Positions 16,893 through 24,888 of a stretch of 38,170 nt of DNA are shown one piece after another. Numbering within the stretch: position 1 is the first letter of the stretch; every line of letters starts with the position of its first letter. A program made the position numbers and the translations under genes. Source of the DNA: Blastopirellula marina (lineage in GTDB: Bacteria > Planctomycetota > Planctomycetia > Pirellulales > Thermoguttaceae); contig DYLS01000043.1 of the NCBI GenBank assembly GCA_020721965.1, positions 1 through 38,170 of the forward strand. The letters run 5' to 3'. The notes beneath the pieces were generated by a model. It saw nothing but the letters and a program-made list of their open reading frames with translations. It did not search any database and was not told where the DNA came from.

Positions 16893-18024
16893 GAAGATAC
16901 GCAGGCTGTTTATCGACCTCGATACGAATGTGACCAAGGGCTTGCCAGGATCGGACCGCCTCCGTTACCCGAGTATGGATGGCCGAGCCGTGACCGACTG
17001 GTATCCTGCTGCTGGCAGAGGTTCTTGCATGTGGCCGAGCGACCGGGCGTTGCAAAGCGGCCGCCGCGGCTTGGCACCGCTCGAATTGGTGCTCGCCTTG
17101 CCGCTGCTGCTATTTGTGATGGCCTTGATGATCAACTTTGGCACGGTCTCTGCGTGGCGGGTTCGAGAATTGGCCGTCGCGCGGCAGACGATCTGGGCCG
17201 ACCGCTACCCGCGCAGCCTTCAGACCGTTCCCCGGCCCGTTTATTGGCCCCTGACCGCGAACTTGGGGGCAGGCGGCGACCCCGACGCGACGACGCTCCA
17301 GGACCCTCGCGTGGACCTGCCCGTCATGCGGGGACCGGTGGTCGGCGATTTCCCGGTGAATCGTGACCTGTTCGATCCCGGACGGCACGTTCGCGCAGGG
17401 CGCGCTGGTATAACGCGTGAATTCCCGCTTCTGGCGTCTCTCGGCCCATTTCGCATGACCACGGAGACGGAATTGTTAGACAATCGCTGGGAATTCTCGC
17501 GGACAGGGCAATCGAGTAACCGCGATCACCGCATCCCGGATCTCTATTCCCTGCCCACCGCGCCCGCCAGTTATTCCCAGGCTTACGTGCAGGCGGCGCG
17601 GGCGATCCTCGCCATGCCGCAACGCAATGACCTCCGGGTTCTAGATCGGGACGATGAGTTCGCCGCTTATGCCGCGCGATTTGGTTGGGGTGGCGGGTCC
17701 CCAGACTTTCATCCGGCCCTGGAATACTTTTGCAGCCTGGATCTCCAAACGGCCCAAGACCGCGTGAACGAGCTGATTGACCACATTGCGGGCGTGCGGG
17801 GTGGCCCCGACGAGCCTCATGTGGCCTCTTTGGCGGAGCAGATGGCGGGGGCTTTTCGAGACCTCTACCGCGGCGTGATTCAGGAACTGCAAAATCAACT
17901 CGACGCCGTTCCCCCGCCTGGACCGGGACAGGCCACCGCGATCCAAGCCGAAATCAGCGACCTTCAGCAACGAATCGCCACCCTGGAAGCCTTCCTGTCC
18001 CTCCTGCAAGACCACGGCCGATGA
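16891..18024 (+). CDS. TadE-like pseudopilin, second
   Basis: 377 residues from ATG 16891, with AAAGGG six bases upstream. A TadE-type anchor lies at 57-84 (GRRGLAPLELVLALPLLLF, then VMALMINFG), followed by VRELAVARQTIWADRY, similar to the post-anchor helix of TadE. The body is a periplasmic domain of unknown fold. Residues about 345-372 (AIQAEISDLQQRIATLEAF) have coiled-coil character. An alternative start at ATG 17029 (MWPSDRAL, with AGAGG upstream) would bring the anchor to the very N-terminus as is usual, so either start is possible. The next gene overlaps by four bases, implying translational coupling. Confidence 0.8.
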   Translation: MKIRRLFIDLDTNVTKGLPGSDRLRYPSMDGRAVTDWYPAAGRGSCMWPSDRALQSGRRGLAPLELVLALPLLLFVMALMINFGTVSAWRVRELAVARQTIWADRYPRSLQTVPRPVYWPLTANLGAGGDPDATTLQDPRVDLPVMRGPVVGDFPVNRDLFDPGRHVRAGRAGITREFPLLASLGPFRMTTETELLDNRWEFSRTGQSSNRDHRIPDLYSLPTAPASYSQAYVQAARAILAMPQRNDLRVLDRDDEFAAYAARFGWGGGSPDFHPALEYFCSLDLQTAQDRVNELIDHIAGVRGGPDEPHVASLAEQMAGAFRDLYRGVIQELQNQLDAVPPPGPGQATAIQAEISDLQQRIATLEAFLSLLQDHGR

Positions 18025-19184
18025 TGCCCCCGATGCCCCCCAGCTCTCGCGGTAATACTGCCCACGCGGCCAACAACTTGCCGGTTGAAAAGGCGGCGGA
18101 AGGCCCGGTCCGAGAGGATGAATCCCTCGCCCGCCAGACCAGTGATGGCTCGCTGGGGTGGTCCGCCGTGGCGAAAGGGATCGCGGCCTGGACATCGCGA
18201 CTCTTGGTGTCCCTGTTGATTGCGGCGGCCACGGTGGCTTTCGCGTCCCAGGTCCTGCGATGGTGGAGAGACTCGGCGTCCGGCCGAAGCCCGCCCGCCT
18301 CCAGCCTTGCCGCCGACAACGGGAACGTGGTGGAGTGGGTCGCCGCCGATTGGACCACGACGTTGTACACGGCCTCGGGGCCGGAGGAGGAAGTCACGAG
18401 GGACTTGGCTCAGCGACTGTTGAAGGCGGCCGCGGACGCCTCCTTCCCCGGCGAGCCGCCCAGCGAAAAGGAGCGGTCCGTTCTCCGGGGGCTGGTCAGC
18501 CGAGACCCCGTGATCAAAACGGATGACGGCCTCGCGGTTTACCGGCTTAACCAGGCCCTTCCGATCTGGTTGGCGACGCGCGTCGATCAGCAAAGTCGCG
18601 ATTCGTCGCACCAAGGCATTCCCTCCGATAGCGGAACCGCGCGGCACGAGCCAGTAAGGGGGCCTTCAAAGCCCGGAGGCGGGCCTCCAACTCCGATCTC
18701 CCATAGCGGAACCGCGCGCCGCGGGCCAGCAAGGGGCGGGGATGGCAAGCGAATCGTGGCCTGGGCGTTTGCGATCCCAGTAGAGAATGAATTGTGGCGC
18801 GTTGCGTTGGCGGCCAGCGGTCTCAAGGACCCGAAAGATCGCGGCCTCGCGGCGGAAATCCCGCTTCCACCAGACGCGGAGCTGGCGTTTACGATGCGTT
18901 TGGGCGGCGGGACCATGCTGCGTGCCTTTCGCGGCCGGCACGTGGACAGAATCGCCTGGATGGCCCATTTCGATACCTGGCTGGAGACACGCGGATGGTC
19001 TGCCGGCAGTAAATGGCTGATTCGTGACGGCGAGGCCCGGCGGACGTTTCGGCGGCCAGAGCCAGCCACGGAATTCGCTACAGAGAAATTCGTGATGATT
19101 GTATTGCAGGAAGAGGCCACCGCGACCCGAGGGCTTATCATGCAAGAGGCAACGACGAACAGATCGGCCGCGCCCGGCGACTGA
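18021..19184 (+). CDS. Unknown membrane-anchored Tad-locus protein
   Basis: 387 residues; I do not recognise a family. It starts inside the stop of the preceding TadE-like gene (ATGATG over TGA), so it is translationally coupled to it. It has a polar N-terminus, one transmembrane helix at about 58-80 (TSRLLVSLLIAAATVAFASQ), and a soluble, presumably periplasmic, C-terminal region of about 300 residues. Residues about 203-240 contain two repeats (SGTARHEPVRG and SGTARRGPARGG) translated from a GC-rich palindromic repeat, which look inserted between ordinary alpha/beta sequence. Its position and the operon overlap suggest an accessory role in Flp pilus assembly, but no function can be assigned. 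Confidence 0.75.
   Translation: MMPPMPPSSRGNTAHAANNLPVEKAAEGPVREDESLARQTSDGSLGWSAVAKGIAAWTSRLLVSLLIAAATVAFASQVLRWWRDSASGRSPPASSLAADNGNVVEWVAADWTTTLYTASGPEEEVTRDLAQRLLKAAADASFPGEPPSEKERSVLRGLVSRDPVIKTDDGLAVYRLNQALPIWLATRVDQQSRDSSHQGIPSDSGTARHEPVRGPSKPGGGPPTPISHSGTARRGPARGGDGKRIVAWAFAIPVENELWRVALAASGLKDPKDRGLAAEIPLPPDAELAFTMRLGGGTMLRAFRGRHVDRIAWMAHFDTWLETRGWSAGSKWLIRDGEARRTFRRPEPATEFATEKFVMIVLQEEATATRGLIMQEATTNRSAAPGD
18629..18738 (+). repeat. REP-like pair inside a coding region
   Basis: TAGCGGAACCGCGCGGCACG... at 18629-18662 and TAGCGGAACCGCGCGCCGCG... at 18704-18738 are near-identical units of about 34 bp, spaced exactly 75 bp (25 codons), so the reading frame is kept. Each contains GCGG-AA-CCGC. 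The unit resembles intergenic REP sequences more than coding DNA. Confidence 0.7.
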
Positions 19185-19249
19185 CGCGCGGCCATCGCGA
19201 GGGTTCAAAGTTCATCGGGACGGCTTGGACTACAGCGTAATGTCTTGGA

Positions 19250-19352
19250 CTAAAGCGTATAGGACGCCTGATGGCGTGATGCGCCCCGCACACGCGGCGA
19301 GGCATTGTGTGCCATCGCAACAAGGGCCCAAGCAAACAATCCTGGGCTGGAG
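19250..19352 (-). repeat. Dispersed inverted-repeat element, copy E
   Basis: Read on the minus strand this begins CAGCCCAGGATTGTTTGCTT and ends with GGCGTCCTATACGCTTTAG, matching the two ends of copies A, C and D. It is the only copy in the opposite orientation, and its termini have drifted. A 20-bp direct repeat of its right terminus (CTTGGACTACAGCGTA at 19224 and CTTGGACTAAAGCGTA at 19244) lies at its edge. Confidence 0.65.
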
Positions 19353-19450
19353 CATCAGGGCATAACGAAATGGTTCAAGGTTCAAGTTACCGTTTCATGA
19401 TGCTTTGGTGGTACGTTAGAATGGAGTTGTCGCTGCGGGACAGCCGTCAT

Positions 19451-19560
19451 ACTACGGTGCAGGGTCGTTTGCTTGACTCAACATCTCGTGGCGGTGCGGC
19501 GTAACGGCGCACATGATATGCGGGGTAAATCATGCAGTCAGGGGAACTCTGCGTTGCAGC
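19451..19560 (+). repeat. Dispersed inverted-repeat element, copy B
   Basis: It begins ACTACGGTGCAGGGTCGTTT, continues GCTTGACTCAACATCTCGTG like copies A and D, and ends GCGTTGCAG in the place of GCGCTGTAG. The termini are degenerate but the left 45 bases align clearly with copy A. Confidence 0.65.
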
Positions 19561-19651
19561 ACTGAATTGCCCGGTCGCCGAATGCTCCGCCAAAAAGAGC
19601 TGGCCACGCGAGGGTCGGGCATGGGGTGAGAGACGGGCATACGGTTCGAGT

Positions 19652-19695
19652 ACGATCGTTCTCCTCTAATAAAACGATCGTCCTCCTCTAATAAA
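19652..19695 (+). repeat. 22-bp tandem duplication upstream of cpaB
   Basis: ACGATCGTTCTCCTCTAATAAA at 19652-19673, abbreviated ACGATCGTT...CTAATAAA, is followed immediately by a copy at 19674-19695 with a single T-to-C change. It ends 26 bases before the cpaB start codon. It could be a duplicated operator or simply a slippage product. Confidence 0.75.
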
Positions 19696-19721
19696 ATCTA
19701 CTTCGATCACGGAACAGACGC

Positions 19722-20513
19722 ATGAAGGGCCTGAACGGGTTGATCTTGGGATTGGGCATCGGGATCGCGGCAGCCCTATTCAATTGGGCGTATGTTACCC
19801 GGGCTACGGGGAGCGTCGAAACCGTGGCCTTTTTCGGGGTAGCCCCGGACCGCAACATCGAGGCCGGGGAGATTCTGGCTGCAGAAGACTTGGTACCCGT
19901 CCCGTTGCCTGCCGCCACCGCTCGCCGGCTGCGGGGATTCGCGTTTGTTTATCCCGACGATCGCGCCACGGTGGTCGGGATGCGGACGACGCGCCCTGTG
20001 CCGGGTGGCTCGTTGCTGTTGGTGGATGACCTGCGGCCGCCCCCGCCAAAACTCGTTTTCGGTGGTCAGCCGGCAGGGAAGGAAGAGGAGATCGCCATGT
20101 TCATTCCGATCGACACACGGACGATCGTGACATCACTCCTCGAGCCGGGCGATATGGTTTCGTTCATCGTTTCCGCGCCGACCCCTGCCGGAACCGCCCC
20201 CAACGAAGTCGGCGGTTCGATCCCGCCGCAAACCGGAATCCCGCCGCAAGACAACACGCCACCGCTACCGGCAGGCGCTCCGCGGATCATCGGCAAATTC
20301 AAAATCCTGGCGATTGGCAACCGTCTCAGCAATCTGGACATCCATCGGGCCTACCAGTTGCCGCAATCGCAAGAGAATGTGCTCACGATCAGCGTCCGCC
20401 TCCAAGGCGGACAGTTAGAGCCTAAGGCGGATCAGTTGTGGAGGATGTTGGAAGCCACCAATTTTCGGCAGGTGGGAGTCATCCTCCATGCCCGGCAACG
20501 GTCCGCCAATTAG
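19722..20513 (+). CDS. cpaB: Flp pilus assembly protein CpaB/RcpC
   Basis: A 263-residue periplasmic protein anchored by an N-terminal helix (GLILGLGIGIAAALFNWAYV, residues 6-25). An SAF-type domain follows (APDRNIEAGEILAAEDLVPV, PVPGGSLLLVDDL). A second domain has IDTRTIVTSLLEPGDMVSFI, the RcpC/CpaB signature region. The C-terminal third (NVLTISVRLQGGQLEPKADQ) also fits the family. CpaB is thought to link the secretin to the inner-membrane Tad complex. Here no secretin gene lies beside it, although cpaB and the secretin gene are usually neighbours. A Pro-rich loop (about 148-188) is a local insertion. It is followed by a repeat element starting two bases after its stop, then the FHA-CpaF gene. 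Confidence 0.88.
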   Translation: MKGLNGLILGLGIGIAAALFNWAYVTRATGSVETVAFFGVAPDRNIEAGEILAAEDLVPVPLPAATARRLRGFAFVYPDDRATVVGMRTTRPVPGGSLLLVDDLRPPPPKLVFGGQPAGKEEEIAMFIPIDTRTIVTSLLEPGDMVSFIVSAPTPAGTAPNEVGGSIPPQTGIPPQDNTPPLPAGAPRIIGKFKILAIGNRLSNLDIHRAYQLPQSQENVLTISVRLQGGQLEPKADQLWRMLEATNFRQVGVILHARQRSAN

Positions 20514-20515
20514 TG

Positions 20516-20616
20516 CTACAGCGCTGGATTGTTTTCAATATCGTGTAGGGATGAGAAACAAGGCATTGCAACCTATGGTGGGCGCATCATACAGGCACGC
20601 GGACCTTGCGCTGTAG
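20516..20616 (+). repeat. Dispersed inverted-repeat element, copy C
   Basis: A 101-bp element with perfect 9-bp termini: CTACAGCGC at 20516-20524 and GCGCTGTAG at 20608-20616. The left interior GGATTGTTTTCAATATCGTG resembles the other copies, while the middle is divergent. It begins two bases after the cpaB stop codon. Confidence 0.75.
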
Positions 20617-20715
20617 GATTAGCGGCGAAAGACTGTAAGCAACGGGCCAATCGCGGCGGCTTGCGCGGCGATCCGCCGCGGCGTGCCTTTGCGGGATGAC
20701 AGCCGAGGACCGAAC

Positions 20716-22695
20716 ATGAGAGTCTGGTACAACCGCGTCAACGACAGTCGGCGAACCCTGATCGAAGTAGCCGGCAACGAGGTCTCCATCGGCCGGGATG
20801 AGGCCAACGACGTGGTCCTGCTCAGCCCCCTCGTCTCCCGCCGGCACGCCGTGGTCCGGCTCCTCGAGGATGGGCGTTTGCAACTGGAAAACGTCGGCTT
20901 GAATAGTTGCCTGGTGGCCGACGGGGAAGTGCTGGGCGGGCAGACGGTCTATTTCTCGCCCGGCGCCAAGGTCCGCATCTGGCCTTTTACGCTGAGCTTT
21001 GAAGCCGAGAAGGCGGCCACCCTCTCGCGGCAAGAGCTGGAATCGCACCTGCGCGGATTGATCGCCGACTTGGAGTTGCGGATTCACCGCAAGCTCTTGG
21101 AGCGGCTCGACCTCTACGAGTTCGAAACCCGACGAGCCGGCGACCCCGAAAGCACGCTCCTGCTGGAAAACAACATCGACGACATCTGCCGTGAGCTGCG
21201 GGTCTTCGAGCCTGACAACGAACCGATTCTGGAGGAAATCACGGGCCTGGTGCTGCGGGACCACATCGTCAACCGCCTGGTGATGCAGTCCGGGTCGCAG
21301 ACCTTGAGCGAGATGATGGGAATCACCCTCAACGAGTTCGACGTCCCGGCGACCTTGGTGCCGGAACGCGAGACGGAACTGTTGGGCATCATGAAGTTCA
21401 TGGAGGATCGGCTGGCCCTGGAACAATGTCGCGATACCTCGGAAAAAGTGCAGCGTGTGGAGGATCGATTCAATGAAGCATTTCACCTGGTCCGCTCCCA
21501 TCTTCATCGCGAGTTGCGCAAGTACCTGATCTTGCGTACTTTGAAGAAGGACCTGAAGGACACGATTTTCGGTTTCGGCCCCCTGCAAGACCTGCTGCGA
21601 GCGGACGCGGTGACTGAGATCATGGTGGTGGGCAAGGACCATATCTACATCGAGCGTAACGGCGTGATCGAGAAGTCCGGGCGGCGATTCATTTCGGACA
21701 AGGTGACGGAGGCCATCATCGAGCGTATCGTGGCCCAGGTGGGACGGCGTATCGACAAGAGCCAACCGTTGGTCGATGCCCGGCTGCCGGACGGTTCCCG
21801 CGTGAATGCCATCATTCCGCCGCTAGCCGTCAAGGGGCCATGCTTGACCGTCCGCAAATTCCCGCTGCAACGGATGACCATGGACGACCTCGTGGAGTAC
21901 GGCTCGATCAGCCGAGCCGCGGCCACCTTCCTGAGGGCGGCGGTCATCGACCGAAAGAACATTCTGGTGAGCGGCGGGACGGGGGCAGGCAAGACCACGC
22001 TCTTGAATATCCTCAGCAGCTTCATCCCCTTCAAGGAACGCATCGTCACCATCGAGGACACCATCGAACTGCGTCTGCATCAAGAGCACGTCGTTCCCCT
22101 GGAGGCCAAGCCGGCCAATGTGGAAGGCGCGGGGGCCTACACCATTCGCGATCTGGTACGCAACGCCCTGCGCATGCGGCCCGACCGCATCATCGTCGGC
22201 GAGTGCCGCGGCCCCGAGGCCCTGGATATGGTCCAGGCCATGAATACCGGGCACGACGGTTCCTTGACTACCGTCCACGCCAACAACGCGAGGGAGGTTA
22301 TCGAACGTCTGGAGGTCCTGATTTTGATGGCCGCCGATCTGCCGATCTACTCCATCCACCGACAGATCGCCTCCGCGGTGGATTTGATCGTACACATCTC
22401 GCGTTTGCCCGGCGGTCGCCGAGCCGTGACGGAAATCTCCGAGGTCGTGGGCGTGGACCCCGACACCAAAGACGTCATCATCCACGATATCTTCAACTTC
22501 CGAAACGAGCGGTCTTTGATGCCGACCGGCTACCTCCCCACCTTCGTGGAGTCGCTGGTGGCCAAGAATTTGCTGGATTTGGAGTTCCTATACGAACAAG
22601 CGGAAGAGGCGGAGAAACGTGCCATAGCCTATCGACGCGAAGAGGAGCAGCGCACCCCCGCCGCCCAACTGGCGTTGCACCCGTCCGGGCGATGA
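20716..22695 (+). CDS. FHA-domain CpaF/TadA secretion ATPase
   Basis: 659 residues in three parts. Residues 1-100 are a forkhead-associated domain (VSIGRDEANDVVLLS, then LVSRRHAVVRLLEDG and LENVGLNS). The Gly-Arg (26-27), Ser41, His44 and Asn64 that form the phosphothreonine pocket are all present. Residues 105-290 are helical and include the long CpaF N-terminal region. Residues 290-600 are the ATPase: DAVTEIMVVGKDHIYIER, DARLPDGSRVNAIIPP, Walker A SGGTGAGKT (419-427), Walker B RIIVGE (491-496) and the His box GHDGSLTTVHAN (512-523). It should drive Flp pilus extension, with the FHA domain giving phospho-dependent control. ATG 20716 has GAGG upstream. It is the second CpaF paralogue in the locus, and tadB follows after 269 bases. 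Confidence 0.95.
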   Translation: MRVWYNRVNDSRRTLIEVAGNEVSIGRDEANDVVLLSPLVSRRHAVVRLLEDGRLQLENVGLNSCLVADGEVLGGQTVYFSPGAKVRIWPFTLSFEAEKAATLSRQELESHLRGLIADLELRIHRKLLERLDLYEFETRRAGDPESTLLLENNIDDICRELRVFEPDNEPILEEITGLVLRDHIVNRLVMQSGSQTLSEMMGITLNEFDVPATLVPERETELLGIMKFMEDRLALEQCRDTSEKVQRVEDRFNEAFHLVRSHLHRELRKYLILRTLKKDLKDTIFGFGPLQDLLRADAVTEIMVVGKDHIYIERNGVIEKSGRRFISDKVTEAIIERIVAQVGRRIDKSQPLVDARLPDGSRVNAIIPPLAVKGPCLTVRKFPLQRMTMDDLVEYGSISRAAATFLRAAVIDRKNILVSGGTGAGKTTLLNILSSFIPFKERIVTIEDTIELRLHQEHVVPLEAKPANVEGAGAYTIRDLVRNALRMRPDRIIVGECRGPEALDMVQAMNTGHDGSLTTVHANNAREVIERLEVLILMAADLPIYSIHRQIASAVDLIVHISRLPGGRRAVTEISEVVGVDPDTKDVIIHDIFNFRNERSLMPTGYLPTFVESLVAKNLLDLEFLYEQAEEAEKRAIAYRREEEQRTPAAQLALHPSGR

Positions 22696-22964
22696 CCGCG
22701 AGGGAAGAACATTGAGGAAACATTGCCGACCTGTTCCTTTTGCAATGGGCTGTGCGAAATGGGCCGCAAGCAATCGCTAAAGGGGGCACGCCCCTGGGCC
22801 GATACGGCGAGGGATACTGAAAGTGCGAATCGGGCCGAGAGCAATGGGTTGGCAGATACTCCGGTGGGGATGCTGCCCCCGCCAAGTCGCGGAGGGGCCT
22901 GAGCCGCACAGACAGTTCCGATGCGATCACCTGGAAGCGGAGCAAGCGACGCCTGGACGCAGCC

Positions 22965-23816
22965 ATGAATGACGCGACGGACTTGATCCTGGGATGCGTG
23001 GCCACGGGAACGGCAGTGACCGTGATGGTTTACGCCGCGCGCGATTGGATCGCCGCTCTTTTTTCCAAGATGGAAGAAGACATCGGCGATAAGCTGCGGC
23101 GATTGCGTGCGTCGCCGGGGAACCTGCGGGCATGGCTGCGGCTATGGCTCGTGGGAATTGCCCTGGCATTTTTCGGATTCAGCCTGGGTCTGAATAGTTT
23201 GATCTTCGGGATCGTCAGCGCGGCGTTTCTCCTGGCCGCCCCTTGGTATCTCGTGCGGCGTCTGGCGGAGAGCTATCGGCGCAAGATCGAGGATCAACTG
23301 GCGGACGCGATGGTGACGCTTTCCAATGCCGTCCGTGCGGGACTGTCCTTGGCCCAATCGCTGGAGATCCTGGCCGCCCAATGTCCCCGGCCGATCAATG
23401 CCGAATTCCGCCAGATCGTGGCGGAATACAATCTGGGCAAGCCGCTGGATCGCACGCTAACGGAGGCCAAGGAGCGGCTGAAAAGCGAGAATTTTTCTCT
23501 TTTTGCGGCGGCCGTCCTGGCGGGGCACGAACATGGAGGCCGCCTGAGCGATACCGTGGAACGCATCGCCAGCTCGGTGCTGGAGTTGCAACGGCTGGAG
23601 CGCAAGGTCTTATCGGAAACGGCCCAGGCCCGTAAATCTGCGGTGTACATGGCCTTGTCGCCCCTGTTTTTTCTGGCAGCCTTTTACTTCATCGATCCCG
23701 ATAACACGACGGCCCTGTTCGTGCAACCGCTGGGGCATTTGATTTTGGCAACGGCCGCGATCCTGAATGTCATCGCGTACATTTGGGCCCGCGCGCTGTT
23801 GCGACCCGACATTTGA
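22965..23816 (+). CDS. tadB: Tad inner-membrane platform protein TadB
   Basis: A 283-residue polytopic protein of the type II secretion F family. Hydrophobic segments lie at about 6-25, 61-80, 82-98, 226-243 and 255-277, with the cytoplasmic GspF-type domain at about 110-225. Its signature is DQLADAMVTLSNAVRAGLSL (Asp-Ala...Arg-Ala-Gly-Leu-Ser), typical of TadB, followed by LARLKSENFSLFAAAV-type helices (here RLKSENFSLFAAAVLAGHEH, 171-190). It forms the platform with TadC that the CpaF ATPase engages. The SD is weak. A 269-base spacer before it carries no recognisable gene. It is followed by tadC after 33 bases. Confidence 0.92.
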   Translation: MNDATDLILGCVATGTAVTVMVYAARDWIAALFSKMEEDIGDKLRRLRASPGNLRAWLRLWLVGIALAFFGFSLGLNSLIFGIVSAAFLLAAPWYLVRRLAESYRRKIEDQLADAMVTLSNAVRAGLSLAQSLEILAAQCPRPINAEFRQIVAEYNLGKPLDRTLTEAKERLKSENFSLFAAAVLAGHEHGGRLSDTVERIASSVLELQRLERKVLSETAQARKSAVYMALSPLFFLAAFYFIDPDNTTALFVQPLGHLILATAAILNVIAYIWARALLRPDI

Positions 23817-23849
23817 AGAGGCTTTCGGCTTATCCGGGGATTCGCGGCA

Positions 23850-24800
23850 ATGGATGGACCGATGACGGATTGGCAACAGATGCAGCAATCGAGCGGCTAC
23901 TTGCTCGCCGCCGCGTGTCTGATGTGGGGGATCGCTGCCGCTCTGGTGGCGCGGTGGCTGTGGCTAGTGCTACAGACCGAGGACATCCCGCAAGGCAGAG
24001 AGTGGCGTTACGACATCAGCCGCATCAATGAGCTGCGGCGCGCCGACTGGTTCTACCGATCGTTTCAGCCGGTACTTCAGCTTTTGGGAAGGTTCAACCG
24101 CGCGGCTTTTCGCGAGGCCTTGCCGGAAATTCAGCGGCATATTCACGCCGCGGGTCTGTCGCGATTCTGGTTGGCCGAGGAATATCTCGGCAAGCTCGAA
24201 ATGATCGGGGCGGCCTTGCTCCCCATCTATACATACTTTTTCGTTCGAGCCGTGGGGCTAGGCGGATTGCTACTGGCTCTCGCCCTGTCCCTCCTCACGG
24301 TGTGGCTCTTGCGGCTGCGATTGGCATCGCGGGCGGCGCGGCGACTGCGCGACATCAAGCGACGGTTACCATTCTTGCTGGATTTGCTGACATTATTAAT
24401 GGAGGCTGGCTCGACCTTTCTGAATGCCTTGACGCAGGCCGTGGAGGAATACCGCGGCCATGCCGTGGCCGAAGAATTCGGTCGGGTACTGGCCGACATG
24501 CAGTTGGGCAAAACGCGCTTCGAGGCATTTTCCGCCATGAAGGACCGCCTCGCGGACGACGAAATCACCAGCATCATCGGCTCCATCTTGCAAGGCGAGA
24601 CGTTGGGGACTCCGCTGGCCTCCATCTTTCGCACGCAGGCCGACGTCCTGCGCATCAAGCGTTCGCAGCGTGCGGAGACAATCGCCGGCGAGGCGGGCGT
24701 GAACATGCTGTTGCCCGGTATACTGGTGATGGCGGCCGCGGTGCTCATCCTGATCGGCCCCTTTTTGCTCAATTATCTCGATTTTGGAATGGCGCTTTGA
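23850..24800 (+). CDS. tadC: Tad inner-membrane platform protein TadC
   Basis: 316 residues, second F-family platform protein of the Flp pilus. It has a transmembrane helix at about 17-40, two more at about 115-155, a cytoplasmic F domain (RRLPFLLDLLTLLMEAGSTF at 171-190, RFEAFSAMKDRLADDEITSI, GTPLASIFRTQADVLRIKRS) and a C-terminal helix (MLLPGILVMAAAVLILIGPF). The order tadA-tadB-tadC is as in other Tad loci. An alternative start at ATG 23862 would remove four residues. The following repeat-rich frame begins close to its stop. Confidence 0.92.
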   Translation: MDGPMTDWQQMQQSSGYLLAAACLMWGIAAALVARWLWLVLQTEDIPQGREWRYDISRINELRRADWFYRSFQPVLQLLGRFNRAAFREALPEIQRHIHAAGLSRFWLAEEYLGKLEMIGAALLPIYTYFFVRAVGLGGLLLALALSLLTVWLLRLRLASRAARRLRDIKRRLPFLLDLLTLLMEAGSTFLNALTQAVEEYRGHAVAEEFGRVLADMQLGKTRFEAFSAMKDRLADDEITSIIGSILQGETLGTPLASIFRTQADVLRIKRSQRAETIAGEAGVNMLLPGILVMAAAVLILIGPFLLNYLDFGMAL

Positions 24801-24888
24801 CCCAAGTTTGACCCAAGGGGCGGTCCTCAGAAACGAGGACTCAGAAACCGGTCCTCGGAAACGGGAATTCAGAAACGGGAACAACGGA

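Larger units (their letters stand above)
19185..19721. other. Repeat-rich gap within the Tad locus
   Basis: 537 bases with no supported gene separate the first Tad block from the cpaB block. They contain two copies of the dispersed inverted-repeat element (E, minus; B, plus) and a 22-bp tandem duplication just before cpaB. A promoter for cpaB-tadABC may lie in the AT-richer last 100 bases. Confidence 0.55.

Noticed and set aside
20587-21765. Minus-strand open frame of 392 residues
   Set aside because: Antisense to the FHA-CpaF gene, whose motifs are unmistakable; the antisense product is His/Gln/Val-rich as expected for a shadow.
22696-22964. A small gene between FHA-cpaF and tadB
   Set aside because: Open frames are short, lack an SD and read as random; treated as a spacer.
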